In this document: positions 48,779-58,611 of the stretch, in pieces
Position numbering within the stretch: position 1 is the stretch's first letter
How the letters are laid out: every line of letters starts with the position of its first letter
From: Phaeodactylum tricornutum CCAP 1055/1
Taxonomy: Eukaryota > Bacillariophyta > Bacillariophyceae > Surirellales > Neidiaceae
NCBI RefSeq assembly: GCF_000150955.2
Contig: NC_011687.1
Coordinates: 434,001 to 498,000 of the forward strand
Reading direction: 5' to 3'
DNA: 64,000 bases
Made by a program: the position numbers and the translations under genes
Notes under the pieces: model-generated
The model's input: the letters and a program-made list of their open reading frames with translations, nothing else
Told to the model about the DNA's origin: nothing
Databases searched by the model: none

Positions 48779-49795
48779 GAAACCACTACGGAGTGGCGGA
48801 ATCCCGGGCGGGGCGAATTCTATCGTTTGGTTGTTGTGGGTACGTGAACGTACGTGTGCGTGTGTATATGTATGTGCGGCTCTCCCCGTGCTCCCGTGTC
48901 GGAGTTGGGGAACGACAGATTTCCTTCGTCCCTTAATGATTGAATACAGGACAACGGCCCCTTCTATAGAGAGTTTACCAAATAGATTCGATTGGAGTGG
49001 AAGAAGCGTATCGGATTCCTGGACGGGAAGGTGATATACCTCGCACGGTAGCAGTTTTACTGTTTCGGTTGCAGTTAGTTAGGCCTTGCAGGGGTACCAA
49101 AACCAATCCAACGACCCACGAACAGTCAGCGTGACACAACCACTGAAAGGCAACTAACAGTAATGTGTCTCTACCTACCTACCTCCCTCGAGTGACCGAC
49201 AGAGAGAGACCTCTCAAAGGCAACCATTGCCCAAACTGTAGGTTTTTCTTGTGGGGCACGAGCCCCTGCGTTTGGTCGTGATTGCACGCACGGGTTCACA
49301 ATCAAGAGTTGACAAAGGGCACGGTATCCGGCAATCGAGTTGTGCGATACACACACATAGGATGTAAGTAGGTAGGTGGGTACCTTTATACAGTACCGAT
49401 TCATCTACAGTAGAGACACTCATCGATATCAGGTTCCGATATCCGTAGGACATTGGTACGGTTGCTATGTTTTGCGGATGGATGGTTCGAATTCGTGAGC
49501 TAGAGAGGTCACGAGTGACGTCTTGTCACGACGCCGGAATCCCTCGGACTGACTATGATGAACCGTGAAACGCAGAAAACCACCACGGAATTTCGACGGA
49601 TCTTCTCCGGCCGGCACACCAAATCCTCATACCACCACTTCCATCGCCTCCCGTTCCCACCTTGGTCTCCCAGTCAACAAGACGACGGACGTTCCGCGTC
49701 GTCCTTTCGCAACACAGTCGTCAACAACAACCGTGTTTTCTGAAAAGGATTGAAAAGAGAAGGTACCTACACTTGCACACGGCGGGATCTTCGAA
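48779..49795. other. divergent promoter region CLC / ABC transporter
   Basis: A 1-kb gap with CTAC repeats (49171-49183) and a complementary GTAGGTAGG tract near 49368, which could pair. AACAGTCAGCGTGAC (about 49120) and CTAACAGTAATG (about 49155) are variants of the recurring motif. ORFs at 49171-49753 are not supported. Confidence 0.45.
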
Positions 49796-52114
49796 ATGGG
49801 CGCGTCGTCGTATGTGTCGGGTCGAGTGCTACGACTCGCCAATCTAGTGTTCGTCGTCGTGGGGTTCTGGAGCCGACTACCGTCCAGTGACGCCTTGGTA
49901 GTTGCCCGTAGTGCAGCGCAACGCAATCGAGAATACGGCGCTTTCCGTAGCCGTTGTCCGTTTACCGACAGTCGGAATTTCCGACGCGTTCCACTCGGGC
50001 TCGCGGCGAGTCCCAACCACAAGTCTAACAATAGCGACAACAACGACAACAACAATGAGAACAACCAGCGTTCCAGCGAGGCTTCCACTACGCCCGTCTC
50101 TACCAACGTGGAATCGATCAATAAGAGTAAGAATCAACCCGTGGATGCCGACAATCCCATTGATTTGAATTGGAAAACCGTCGGGAAACAGATCGGCCTC
50201 TTTCAAGAAATGGCCTTTCCCTACTACAAGGAAAGCAAAACGGGACGTATCCTGTTGACCGGTCTCCTCGGACTCACACTCGCCAACTCGGGCGTTTCCG
50301 TGCTCTTCAGTTACCTCGGTAAGGACTTTTGGAACGCTCTCAGTGCCAAGGATACCGCAGACTTTTACAACGTCCTGCAAAAATACCTCGGCGCTTTGCT
50401 GCTCGGGGCCCCCGTCGCTACCTTTTACAAGTACCAGCGCGAACAACTCGCCGTACACTGGCGCGAGTGGATGACGGCTCGTACCTTTTCTCTATACGCA
50501 TCCAATCGCGTCTACTACAACATTGAACGATCCAACGCGATCGACAATCCCGATCAGCGCATCGCCGAAGACGTCAACACCTTTACGGCCTATTCCTTGC
50601 AACTCGTGATCACCCTATTGACCTCCTTGATTGATCTACTCTCCTTTGCCACCATTCTCTGGAGTATCTATCCACAATTGTTCGGCGCCATTATACTCTA
50701 CGCCTTTGGTGGGACCTTCATCACTACCTTATTGGGACGCTCCTTGGTTTCGCTCAACTTTTCGCAGTTGCAGAAGGAAGCCAATTTCCGTTACAGCTTG
50801 GTACGCTTACGGGACAATTCCGAATCCATCGCCTTTTACGGCGGCGAAGATTTGGAAGGACAGGCCATCGAACGCCGTCTCGAAAACGTCATGGGCAATC
50901 AACGTAAAATCAACGCCGCCCAACGGAATCTCGAACTCTTTACCAACAGTTACCGCTACCTCGTCCAGATTCTGCCCGTCGCTGTCGTCGCCCCCAAGTA
51001 CTTTGCCGGAGAAATACCCCTCGGTGTCATTTCCCAATCGGTCGGCGCCTTTAACCACATTCTCTCCGATCTCAGTATCATCGTGAATCAGTTTGAACGG
51101 CTCAGTTCCTTTTCCGCCGGTATTGAACGCTTGAGTGGATTCTACCAAGCCATGCGGGAAGCCGATTTGGAACGCGCCGATGATGGACCCTTGTTGTCCC
51201 TGACGAACGCCACGGATGCTGCGGAACATTCTCCGGCAGTGTGCGATCCTTTGAACGCCTACGGTCGCATCAGCTCCCGGACCTTTGACCCTCACAACGG
51301 CGCCTACCGTGACCGCACCGTCTTGTCCATTGAACACCTGGACTTGTGCACACCCGATCAGAAACGTTTGTTAATCAAGGATCTCAATTTACAGCTCCGG
51401 GAAGGCGAAAATCTATTGATTGTTGGAAACAGCGGCGCCGGAAAATCGAGTTTGTTGCGTGGGATTGCCGGATTGTGGACGGTCGGGAACGGTGTCGTCA
51501 GCCGACCCGTCGATGAGGAAGTATACTTCTTACCCCAACGACCCTACTGCACCATTGGGAGTCTCCGCGATCAGTTACTCTATCCCGCAATCAACGCGCA
51601 GGAATACGACGGGGCCGAAGCCAACGGTCAAAAGATTGTACCGCGCTCCCACATTCTAAAGGACCAATGGACGGACGAGGAGCTGTTGCTGGTACTGGAA
51701 AAGGTCGATCTCGTGGAAGTGGCCGAACGCGCCGGAGACGGCGACGCAACCAAGGGTTTGGAAGCTGTCTTGGACTGGAGCAATATGTTGAGTTTGGGCG
51801 AACAACAGCGATTGGCCTTTGGACGATTGCTGGTCAACCGACCCCGTCTCGTAATATTGGATGAAGCCACATCGGCCCTGGACATGGTCTCCGAAGCGCG
51901 CATGTACAACGTACTGAAGAATATGGCCCGCAAGGAATTGACCGGTAGCGCCAAACTATCCGCTCCCGGCTTGACGTATGTAAGTGTAGGACATCGACCA
52001 AGCTTGTTGGCCTATCACGACAAACGACTACGGCTCATGGGTGAAGAAGACCACGAAGTGACAACTGTTGAGAAGGAACAAGTCCAACTTCAAAACCAAA
52101 TACAAAATCTGTAA
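49796..52114 (+). CDS. SbmA/BacA-ABCD-like ABC half-transporter, plastid-type presequence
   Basis: 772 aa. An N-terminal signal (LANLVFVVVGFWSRLPSSDA) precedes an Arg/Ser-rich stretch, suggesting plastid import. The TM domain (about 125-450) has the SbmA/BacA / ABCD look: FWNALSAKDTADFYNVLQKY, LTARTF-like AVHWREWMTARTFSLYASNR, NPDQRIAEDVNTFTAYSLQL and EANFRYSLVRLRDNSESIAF. The nucleotide-binding domain has Walker A GNSGAGKSS (about 543), LPQRPY, signature LSLGEQQR (about 665) and Walker B LVILDEATSALD (about 685). It should work as a homodimer. Plant plastid ABCD2 and bacterial vitamin B12/peptide importers are relatives; the substrate is unknown. Confidence 0.88.
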   Translation: MGASSYVSGRVLRLANLVFVVVGFWSRLPSSDALVVARSAAQRNREYGAFRSRCPFTDSRNFRRVPLGLAASPNHKSNNSDNNDNNNENNQRSSEASTTPVSTNVESINKSKNQPVDADNPIDLNWKTVGKQIGLFQEMAFPYYKESKTGRILLTGLLGLTLANSGVSVLFSYLGKDFWNALSAKDTADFYNVLQKYLGALLLGAPVATFYKYQREQLAVHWREWMTARTFSLYASNRVYYNIERSNAIDNPDQRIAEDVNTFTAYSLQLVITLLTSLIDLLSFATILWSIYPQLFGAIILYAFGGTFITTLLGRSLVSLNFSQLQKEANFRYSLVRLRDNSESIAFYGGEDLEGQAIERRLENVMGNQRKINAAQRNLELFTNSYRYLVQILPVAVVAPKYFAGEIPLGVISQSVGAFNHILSDLSIIVNQFERLSSFSAGIERLSGFYQAMREADLERADDGPLLSLTNATDAAEHSPAVCDPLNAYGRISSRTFDPHNGAYRDRTVLSIEHLDLCTPDQKRLLIKDLNLQLREGENLLIVGNSGAGKSSLLRGIAGLWTVGNGVVSRPVDEEVYFLPQRPYCTIGSLRDQLLYPAINAQEYDGAEANGQKIVPRSHILKDQWTDEELLLVLEKVDLVEVAERAGDGDATKGLEAVLDWSNMLSLGEQQRLAFGRLLVNRPRLVILDEATSALDMVSEARMYNVLKNMARKELTGSAKLSAPGLTYVSVGHRPSLLAYHDKRLRLMGEEDHEVTTVEKEQVQLQNQIQNL

Positions 52115-52133
52115 ATCAATTTATTTTTATTAC

Positions 52134-54194
52134 TTAGTTTCCTTTTCGAAACAGAGTGTTGCGACTGCGCATTGGTTCACTCCCGGGAATATCGTGAGCT
52201 TTCAACTCGATTGTTTGGTAAAGAAATGAATCCTCCATGGTTCCACGAAAGTAGCACTCCATGGGCAAAGGCAGTTGACCTTTGACAATTGTGTCAACTT
52301 GTGGGAGCACCTTCGGATCAACAGGCGTCAAGATATAGAATAACTGTTGCTCGCGATCTATGGAACGTACAATACCGAGACCAACACAACAGTCAAACTC
52401 GTCGTCTGATTTGCCCGTTCGACAGCATAAGCCTACTATGGATCCATTCAAACTGTCCAGAATCCGTTCTGGTGTCCATATGTCACGTCGAAACTCGTCG
52501 GAACTAAAATCCACCGCAATTGCTTCAAACGGTACTATGTACGGCTTCTGCGAGGCAAAACGTTTGGCAATCACACAATTAATATCCACGATCAGTTCCT
52601 TTTGACCGAAGCGTATGCGATCCCAAATGGAAACATCGTCCAAAAAGTAGGAGACAAAGCGGAGTGTCCGGAGCGCTGATGCCGGTATGGACGAGGGGAT
52701 TGTTGGGAGACTCGCAATGTCGGACAGAGAAGTAACGCGACCAGTGTCGTGTTGCCTGTCGACCAGCGCACATGTTTCCTTCGACTCGGAATCGGAAGTG
52801 GGCGTAGACATTTTTGTTTTTCTTTGTTGTTCCTCTGGTGGTATCACGTGGTAGGCGTGACATATATGGAGATGAATTTCGTCAGGTAACGACAATTCGA
52901 AGACTTTGGAATTGAGATCTCCTAGTATCTGAATCACGTGCGTTGGTTGAATTTGTAGCAGGATAGCTTCCAAGATCTGCATCCCAAGTCCTTTGACCCA
53001 CCCATCGAGATTGATCAGCAAAGGCAACGTAGGCTTTTGAGGAAGAAGCTTTTCGTGATAGTAGCGCACTAGCTTTGTGAGACTGCTCACGTATTTTTCG
53101 GGATCCCCTTGTGAAGTAGATGCCCCAAACCAATACGCCATTTCGTGTCGAGGCGCTGCAGCTGACGCATTATCTTCGTTCGTTACTAGGTGTAAATGCG
53201 GCTGGCTAAAGATTGGCTGTCGCAAACGTGTTAAAGTCACCATCCCTGGAGGCGATAGTTCCGGCTGTCCCAAGTCTCCGTCCAATACCGCTACTTCGCT
53301 GCACATCGACAGATGTCGATTGATGGCGTAGCGTAAACAGGTGGACTTGCCGACGTTCTTGGCACCCACCACGACGACTTTGAACCCAGGAGCTGACTGT
53401 TCCATTTCCTTGGCAGCAAGTTTCTCACTACTGCTCTCCTTTTCGAGTAAACGTGTGAAGGCGGTGGGTCTTTTCCGCTGGCTTGCCTTCTCGTTTTCCA
53501 GTTGTCGACACAATTGTTCCTGTAGAATTGAGTCTAGTGACTCTGTCCATCGACGGGGAATAACGGTCGGTCGTGAATGGGGCTCGGTCGCCAGCTTAAT
53601 TTCAAAAGTTGGTACGAGAACACCAGCAACACGCCGTGTTGATTCCACTGCTACCTTGGCTACCTCTCCTCCCTTCTTACCGTGCTCTTCGGCGACAATA
53701 GTAAGCCAGCTCGCATAAATAGGACTTTCGAAATCTCGAAATTCATCGGTAAGGCAAAAGCCGTGCAAGCTGACAGTTCCCGAGATAAGACGTATTCTTC
53801 CACGTCCTAAAAGGCACAGAGGTGTTGCCCCTAGTACTACCGTCGCCTCGTTTGAACCGTACCAAGCAATCGTCGCGTCGCCCAGGGTATCCACGTCGTC
53901 TTGGTGATGTTGTTGCTGTTGGTCCAAGTCAGACGCCGACGACGATGATTGTAGGCCATCTTCTGCTCTAAGTGGTCGTTTTCGACTAGATTCCCTCATC
54001 TTGTCTTGTTCGAGTGACCTCAGTATTTCCGAGCTCGAGCTGTGAAATGAACCAACGGAGGGTGCACAGATCATTGCAATCGCGAAGTCGTGTGATGCAT
54101 GTCGGAAGCGTGCCCCAAATTCGTTTGACGGTCCCTGGACAAGATGTCCCGTACATCCGTGATCGGGGGCAGCCGGACAGACCCCTTTACCCAT
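52134..54194 (-). CDS. GRC3: polynucleotide 5'-hydroxyl kinase GRC3/NOL9
   Basis: 686 aa. This nucleolar kinase phosphorylates the 5'-OH left after cleavage in ITS2 during pre-rRNA maturation, as the partner of LAS1. The P-loop GAKNVGKST is at about 275-283, followed by VAVLDGDLGQPELSPPGMVT (Walker B-like and the typical GQPE), YWFGASTSQGDPEKYVSSL, LPLLINLDGWVKGLGMQILE and the lid and C-terminal regions ending in a basic tail. The N-terminal part (TIAWYGSNEATVVLGATPLC) fits the GRC3 N-domain. Length is close to human NOL9 (702). The ATG lies directly behind CTCACAGTCG on the minus strand, so the leader may be very short or the true start may be the ATG further in (MRESSRKRP). Confidence 0.9.
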   Translation of the reverse strand: MGKGVCPAAPDHGCTGHLVQGPSNEFGARFRHASHDFAIAMICAPSVGSFHSSSSEILRSLEQDKMRESSRKRPLRAEDGLQSSSSASDLDQQQQHHQDDVDTLGDATIAWYGSNEATVVLGATPLCLLGRGRIRLISGTVSLHGFCLTDEFRDFESPIYASWLTIVAEEHGKKGGEVAKVAVESTRRVAGVLVPTFEIKLATEPHSRPTVIPRRWTESLDSILQEQLCRQLENEKASQRKRPTAFTRLLEKESSSEKLAAKEMEQSAPGFKVVVVGAKNVGKSTCLRYAINRHLSMCSEVAVLDGDLGQPELSPPGMVTLTRLRQPIFSQPHLHLVTNEDNASAAAPRHEMAYWFGASTSQGDPEKYVSSLTKLVRYYHEKLLPQKPTLPLLINLDGWVKGLGMQILEAILLQIQPTHVIQILGDLNSKVFELSLPDEIHLHICHAYHVIPPEEQQRKTKMSTPTSDSESKETCALVDRQHDTGRVTSLSDIASLPTIPSSIPASALRTLRFVSYFLDDVSIWDRIRFGQKELIVDINCVIAKRFASQKPYIVPFEAIAVDFSSDEFRRDIWTPERILDSLNGSIVGLCCRTGKSDDEFDCCVGLGIVRSIDREQQLFYILTPVDPKVLPQVDTIVKGQLPLPMECYFRGTMEDSFLYQTIELKAHDIPGSEPMRSRNTLFRKGN

Positions 54195-54389
54195 CGACTG
54201 TGAGTATGATGTGACAATACAACCCGGAGTTCTGTAATCGAGAGCCGAAGATACTATCGCACTGGAAAACGCAGAACAGATCCAACGTTAGTTGGCGAAT
54301 GCCTGACTGTGAGCTCTTCGAGGACCATGTAACATTATTTGCATCCTTTGCAGACAATAGGATCAATTTTCTCGATCGCCCCCAAAGTG
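54195..54389. other. upstream region of GRC3 and of the small ORF
   Basis: Two copies of GACTGTGAG (54196-54204 and 54305-54313) lie in this short gap, the first abutting the GRC3 start. Confidence 0.5.
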
Positions 54390-54782
54390 ATGGAGCCTGA
54401 GTTTTCCAGGCCGCCAGTGCGACCCATCAGTCTCCGGACGCCGGGTGGCGAAGGATCCGCCCAAACGAGACAGAATCCCGGAAGCGTCCCTGTGCAGGCT
54501 CGACCTGCTCGGCGTGTGCAAGAAGAATCAACCTCCGCCAAGGGGAATGCCGCGCCGAAAGCTCCTCCCGTAGCACACGAGAACATCATCGTAGGTACGC
54601 GGACTGATCTGTTCAAACCGAAGGATTTTTTGTTGTCCCATGCACTAGAGCTACAGGAGTATCTCATCACGATATTCTTGTTAAATTCGCAGCTCTTCCG
54701 GATGACTTCGATGTTTACGATCTTTCTTAATCTATACTGCGTTGCTGCATTAATTACATTCATCTACACGTGTACCAGATAG
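54390..54782 (+). CDS. possible small tail-anchored membrane protein
   Basis: 130 aa from the ATG at 54390; the frame is open a little further upstream without ATG. The N-terminal 60 residues are Pro/Arg/Ser-rich and polar. Then follow HENIIVGTRTDLFKPKDFLL and a hydrophobic C-terminus (MFTIFLNLYCVAALITFIYT) that could be a tail anchor. No family is recognised. A minus-strand frame covers the same bases but is less protein-like. A CTGACTGTGAG element about 80 bp upstream supports a promoter. It ends 17 bp from the next gene's stop. Confidence 0.45.
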   Translation: MEPEFSRPPVRPISLRTPGGEGSAQTRQNPGSVPVQARPARRVQEESTSAKGNAAPKAPPVAHENIIVGTRTDLFKPKDFLLSHALELQEYLITIFLLNSQLFRMTSMFTIFLNLYCVAALITFIYTCTR

Positions 54783-54798
54783 GGGCAGTATCTTTTGG

Positions 54799-55395
54799 CT
54801 ACTCTTTTTTGCGGATAGCAACTGATTGGTAGGCGCCTGAGCCCCCTCTGGCGACATAGCTTGCCGCGGCTTCCACTATCACTGTTGTTAGTGCTTTGAG
54901 AAAACCGTTCCAAAAGGATAGCGGCAATGGTAGCGGTGTCCACTGGACCGTCCATTCCAAAATACATCCCTGTTCCCCATCAGAGGCGAACCGAATCCAT
55001 CCTTCATGCTCAGCAACCGGCCAAGTAAACCATCCCGGATTCAAAACTTGGTAATTCATGGTGGTAGAACACTCGTCCCGCTGGCAGCCGACGATGCCCT
55101 CTTTCAAGCCGAAGGGCGGTATTCGCAAAAGAAGCATACCGACGCCGGTATCAGGATGGCCGTCTCTTAGTAGAATGGGCGGAGGTACCCCCACGAGACC
55201 AAGGTTATCCCGCTTCCATCCCCGCAAGCAGCGCGCATACGCGTCTTGTGGCGAGACCGATGGTAGAACGCGTCGTACGCGGAGTGTTTCGGCAAAAGCG
55301 GCCACGGAAGGTATTATTGATAACAGGAAACAAACGCAGTTGCCTGCGAGAAAAGTCGTCGTCAAGACTTCTATGGACCAAACAAGTCGGACCAT
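54799..55395 (-). CDS. plastid-targeted SRPBCC (START-like) protein
   Basis: 198 aa. It starts with a signal peptide (VLTTTFLAGNCVCFLLSIIP) followed by SVAAFAETLRVRR, a good ASAFAP-type A-F cleavage site with a basic transit region, so plastid stroma import is predicted. The remaining about 150 residues look like an SRPBCC / polyketide-cyclase-like lipid pocket: DAYARCLRGWKRDNLGLVGV, GVGMLLLRIPPFGLKEGIVG, MNYQVLNPGWFTWPVAEHEG and WIRFASDGEQGCILEWTVQW. Ligand and role are unknown. It is divergent from the polyamine fusion gene 580 bp away. Confidence 0.75.
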   Translation of the reverse strand: MVRLVWSIEVLTTTFLAGNCVCFLLSIIPSVAAFAETLRVRRVLPSVSPQDAYARCLRGWKRDNLGLVGVPPPILLRDGHPDTGVGMLLLRIPPFGLKEGIVGCQRDECSTTMNYQVLNPGWFTWPVAEHEGWIRFASDGEQGCILEWTVQWTPLPLPLSFWNGFLKALTTVIVEAAASYVARGGSGAYQSVAIRKKE

Positions 55396-55977
55396 CTTCT
55401 CGACTCGCCCCTCCCTATGTTACAAACGGAACTTGCGACAGTCGCAGAAATACCATGTCGAATCCTTGTCACTAACTCTTGATTGTCGTGGCGAGAAAGC
55501 AGGGTCCCGGAGGTGCTGTGGGAAACCGGTGGGCCGATCGCGCAAACCGGTGCTGTTTCATATCGAGATGACTGTGCGCTGCAGATAGTATATTATAGTT
55601 AGCGCATACCGAGTGTCCTGCCGAAGCGCTACCTATGTTCATTAAGTGGAAAGTCGATCTCGTATCTTATTTCCATCTGGATTTCATACCAAAACGAGAC
55701 AGTGTTGGTTTAAAAGCCGTTAAATAAGTAGAAAAAGATAAATACAACGGATGAAAACTATTTGCTTTTATTAAATACTAGCCTATCGGTGTTGGTTCGA
55801 AGACACAGCTTTCGGAATAGCGAGTCAGGTCACTCGGTTGTTTCATGCTGTGTGGTAGTACCCTGTTGCGATCATTGCGACGGACGATACCCTTCTGGTC
55901 GGTGATCGTGTACAGTTTTCCAGTGGAGGCAATCGAGCTCTAATCTTAGAGGCAGCATCTGCACATCCATTCGCCCC
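55396..55977. other. divergent promoter region SRPBCC / polyamine fusion
   Basis: No supported gene. The middle is AT-rich (55600-55790). An in-frame extension of the fusion gene upstream of its ATG is not evident. Confidence 0.45.
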
Positions 55978-58611
55978 ATGTGCACTACGGAACAACCCGG
56001 ACAATCGAAAAAGGAGCAGGGAAGGGAGAACGGAGACAGTATTCATGCACGACCGGGCCGCAAAGTGGACGAAAGCAAAGCTACCGATCGTCGTCGAGCA
56101 TTGGCAAGACCTTTCATAGTACGTGTCTCGGGACGATTTCTGGCGATCAGCTTTGCCCTCGCGAATGCGTTATCGCTCCTCTTGGGATTTACGTACCAAC
56201 ATATGCTACTGACGCGGGCCGCGTCCGATCCGGATTTCTGGACGCAGACTTTGTCGGAACAGCCCCCGTCGGCAACAGATTCAACGTTTTTGACGGACCA
56301 CAATATGCCCCGTCCCATCTTGCCTCTGGGGAAAAAGCTTCCTTTGTCCAAGTATTCGTCAAATCACTATACAACGGATAACATTCTTCGGAAAAGTACC
56401 AACACGCTGTTGTCTTCGGAATGGGCCGAGGTTGATGTTGGTACGGATGGAACAGTTAGTCCTAATAGCGACTATACCACCAGTGCTACGAATGGCGATC
56501 ACGAAGACTACGCTCCGTCGGGGCAACACCTTTTGATTGATATTGAAGATGTCGATACGGAGTTTTTGGACTCGGAACAACATCTGGCACAGGCCATGGT
56601 AGATCTCATTACACTCAGTGGCTTGACACTTCTGTCGTATCATTGCCACGCCCTGCTACCTACGGGAGTGTCCTGTGTTGGAGTGCTGTTAGAATCTCAC
56701 ATATCCTTCCACACCTGGCCGAAGTCGGGAGTCATTGCCTTGGATCTGTTTACTTGCGGCCCGAAGCCGTTGCTCCCGCTTGTCCCAGCGATCCAAACGC
56801 TCTTTGCGATCCCGCAAGTTGTTATCGATGGTCGACCCGCTTCACCGCAACCTAATATCATTTGGACACACAAGAAGCGTGGCTTTCGTCCGAAAGATAA
56901 CAAGTTCAACGCTGACGATATCGATCTCACGCAGCGCATGCTGGGCCAGAGAAACTTTCAAAAGACCACCGTTGCGCACGTGGAAACCGACTTGCAGTCC
57001 ATAGATATTTTGGACGTTTTCGACATTAGAAAAACTGGCTTGGACGTCTACTACAAGAGCTTGTCAAACGATGGCTCCTACGAGTCTCTTCATCCCGAAT
57101 TTTACCGACCCAACCGTATTGTTTATCTCGATAACGTAGTGCAATCCCGTCGATTTGGGGACGCCGCATATCACGAAGCCTTGGTGCATCCGAGCTTGTT
57201 CTTGCATCCCAATCCGAAGCGAGTTGCGATTCTAGGTGGCGGCGAAGGCGCAACACTTCGCGAGATTTTGAAGCACGATACGATAGAGGAGGTTGTCATG
57301 GTGGAGATTGATTCCGGTATAGTTGCTGTTTGCAAGGCGCATTTGCCGGAATGGAACTTTTGTGGAGATATCGTTGGAAGTACCGCTTCGTGCTTCGACG
57401 ATCCTCGTGCTAAAGTGTATTTCGAAGACGCTATTTCGTGGTTCGTTTCGCGCTACGTCGATCAAGAGGAAATCGCCGTAGGAAACCTTTTTGATGTCAT
57501 TATCATGGATGTCTTGGACCCAGACTCAGTCGTCGAGTTTTCCGACTTTGTTTACCGAAACAACGATCTCGTCGCTGCCTTTTCCATCGCACTGGGTGAA
57601 AACGGTATTCTAGTCGCTCAGACTGGTAAAGAGAGCGCTTACAGTGACCCACCTCAAGAATTCTCGGATCAAGGACAGTTGTCGTATTTTGTAAAGAGTC
57701 TTGTGCACTATAAATTTGAGAGTATTCAAGAGTATTCCGAGTCACACGGAGGTTTCGAAGCGCCCTGGACTTTTTTGGTGGCCATGAAGAACGCCAAGAG
57801 CCGGGGTGGTTGGCTAACTACCAATGAAGCCGAAATCAATCTGGAAATCCGCAAGCGAATACGGCCATCAAATTCTGGTCTTCCCGCGCTGCTCTTTTTT
57901 GACGGATCCACCATGATGGAATATCAGTTCCCGTCACGTGTTACCGAGGAACAGTTCTGTCGTAGCAAATTGGAAGCTTGCGAGACCGGCCACGGCCTAA
58001 ATCCAGAGATTCCCAACATACCTCATACTGCGTTTGAAGTGAAGCCAAGTACAGTGACCAACGCTGGCCGTGGTGTCTTTGCCAAAAAACATATCCCAGC
58101 CGGTTCCTACATTTCTATGGAGTCCTCGGTACTTAGCATGTTTGTTCCACCGTCTACATACCGCCTGCTTAATAGCTCTGCTTCCTCCCTTGAAAGCTTA
58201 GAGTTGCCCTTCTGGAAATGTTTGATGGAAGGATATGTCGACGGGTACGGTTGGGATTTCAACTACTTCGGCTGTACTGCTGCTGTAGTTGACCCTGGCA
58301 TGTTTAAATTTGGAATTAATAGTTGCGATGGAACTTGCAATACTGGATCGGCGTTTTCAAAGACAGAAGCGGATATCGAGCCCGCTGATTTGAAAGCGCT
58401 GTGCCGAGAGAGGAAACCTCCCAAAGAACCGTTTTTGGAGCGCCATTTTCCCTTTTTTGGTACCTATAAAGCACTTCAGGATATTGAAGCAGGGCAAGAG
58501 GTGCTCGACAATTATATTATATTTTATGCCTTTGAAGATGTTGACGAGCTAACAAGATTGTGCTCAGGTTCCGAAGTTGGGATTGTATCCCAATTTGAGG
58601 ACGAGCACTGA
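55978..58611 (+). CDS. AdoMet decarboxylase - aminopropyltransferase - SET-like triple fusion
   Basis: 877 aa, intronless. A single TM/signal anchor (LAISFALANALSLLLGFTY) lies at about 52-72. About 180-285 is a prokaryotic-type S-adenosylmethionine decarboxylase (LLESHISFHTWPKSGVIALD then LFTCG), with the self-cleaving Glu-Ser at about 238. About 365-640 is an aminopropyltransferase (YHEALVHPSLFLHPNPKRVA, GGGEGATLREI at about 420, VMVEIDSGIV, FDVIIMDVLDPDS). GGGEG in place of GGGDG is typical of ACL5/thermospermine synthases. About 690-860 resembles a SET domain (NAGRGVFAKKHIPAGSYIS, FGINSCDGTCN, ALQDIEAGQEVLDNY). Decarboxylation of AdoMet and use of the product on one chain is inferred; the SET part could methylate or only bind. 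Confidence 0.85.
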   Translation: MCTTEQPGQSKKEQGRENGDSIHARPGRKVDESKATDRRRALARPFIVRVSGRFLAISFALANALSLLLGFTYQHMLLTRAASDPDFWTQTLSEQPPSATDSTFLTDHNMPRPILPLGKKLPLSKYSSNHYTTDNILRKSTNTLLSSEWAEVDVGTDGTVSPNSDYTTSATNGDHEDYAPSGQHLLIDIEDVDTEFLDSEQHLAQAMVDLITLSGLTLLSYHCHALLPTGVSCVGVLLESHISFHTWPKSGVIALDLFTCGPKPLLPLVPAIQTLFAIPQVVIDGRPASPQPNIIWTHKKRGFRPKDNKFNADDIDLTQRMLGQRNFQKTTVAHVETDLQSIDILDVFDIRKTGLDVYYKSLSNDGSYESLHPEFYRPNRIVYLDNVVQSRRFGDAAYHEALVHPSLFLHPNPKRVAILGGGEGATLREILKHDTIEEVVMVEIDSGIVAVCKAHLPEWNFCGDIVGSTASCFDDPRAKVYFEDAISWFVSRYVDQEEIAVGNLFDVIIMDVLDPDSVVEFSDFVYRNNDLVAAFSIALGENGILVAQTGKESAYSDPPQEFSDQGQLSYFVKSLVHYKFESIQEYSESHGGFEAPWTFLVAMKNAKSRGGWLTTNEAEINLEIRKRIRPSNSGLPALLFFDGSTMMEYQFPSRVTEEQFCRSKLEACETGHGLNPEIPNIPHTAFEVKPSTVTNAGRGVFAKKHIPAGSYISMESSVLSMFVPPSTYRLLNSSASSLESLELPFWKCLMEGYVDGYGWDFNYFGCTAAVVDPGMFKFGINSCDGTCNTGSAFSKTEADIEPADLKALCRERKPPKEPFLERHFPFFGTYKALQDIEAGQEVLDNYIIFYAFEDVDELTRLCSGSEVGIVSQFEDEH

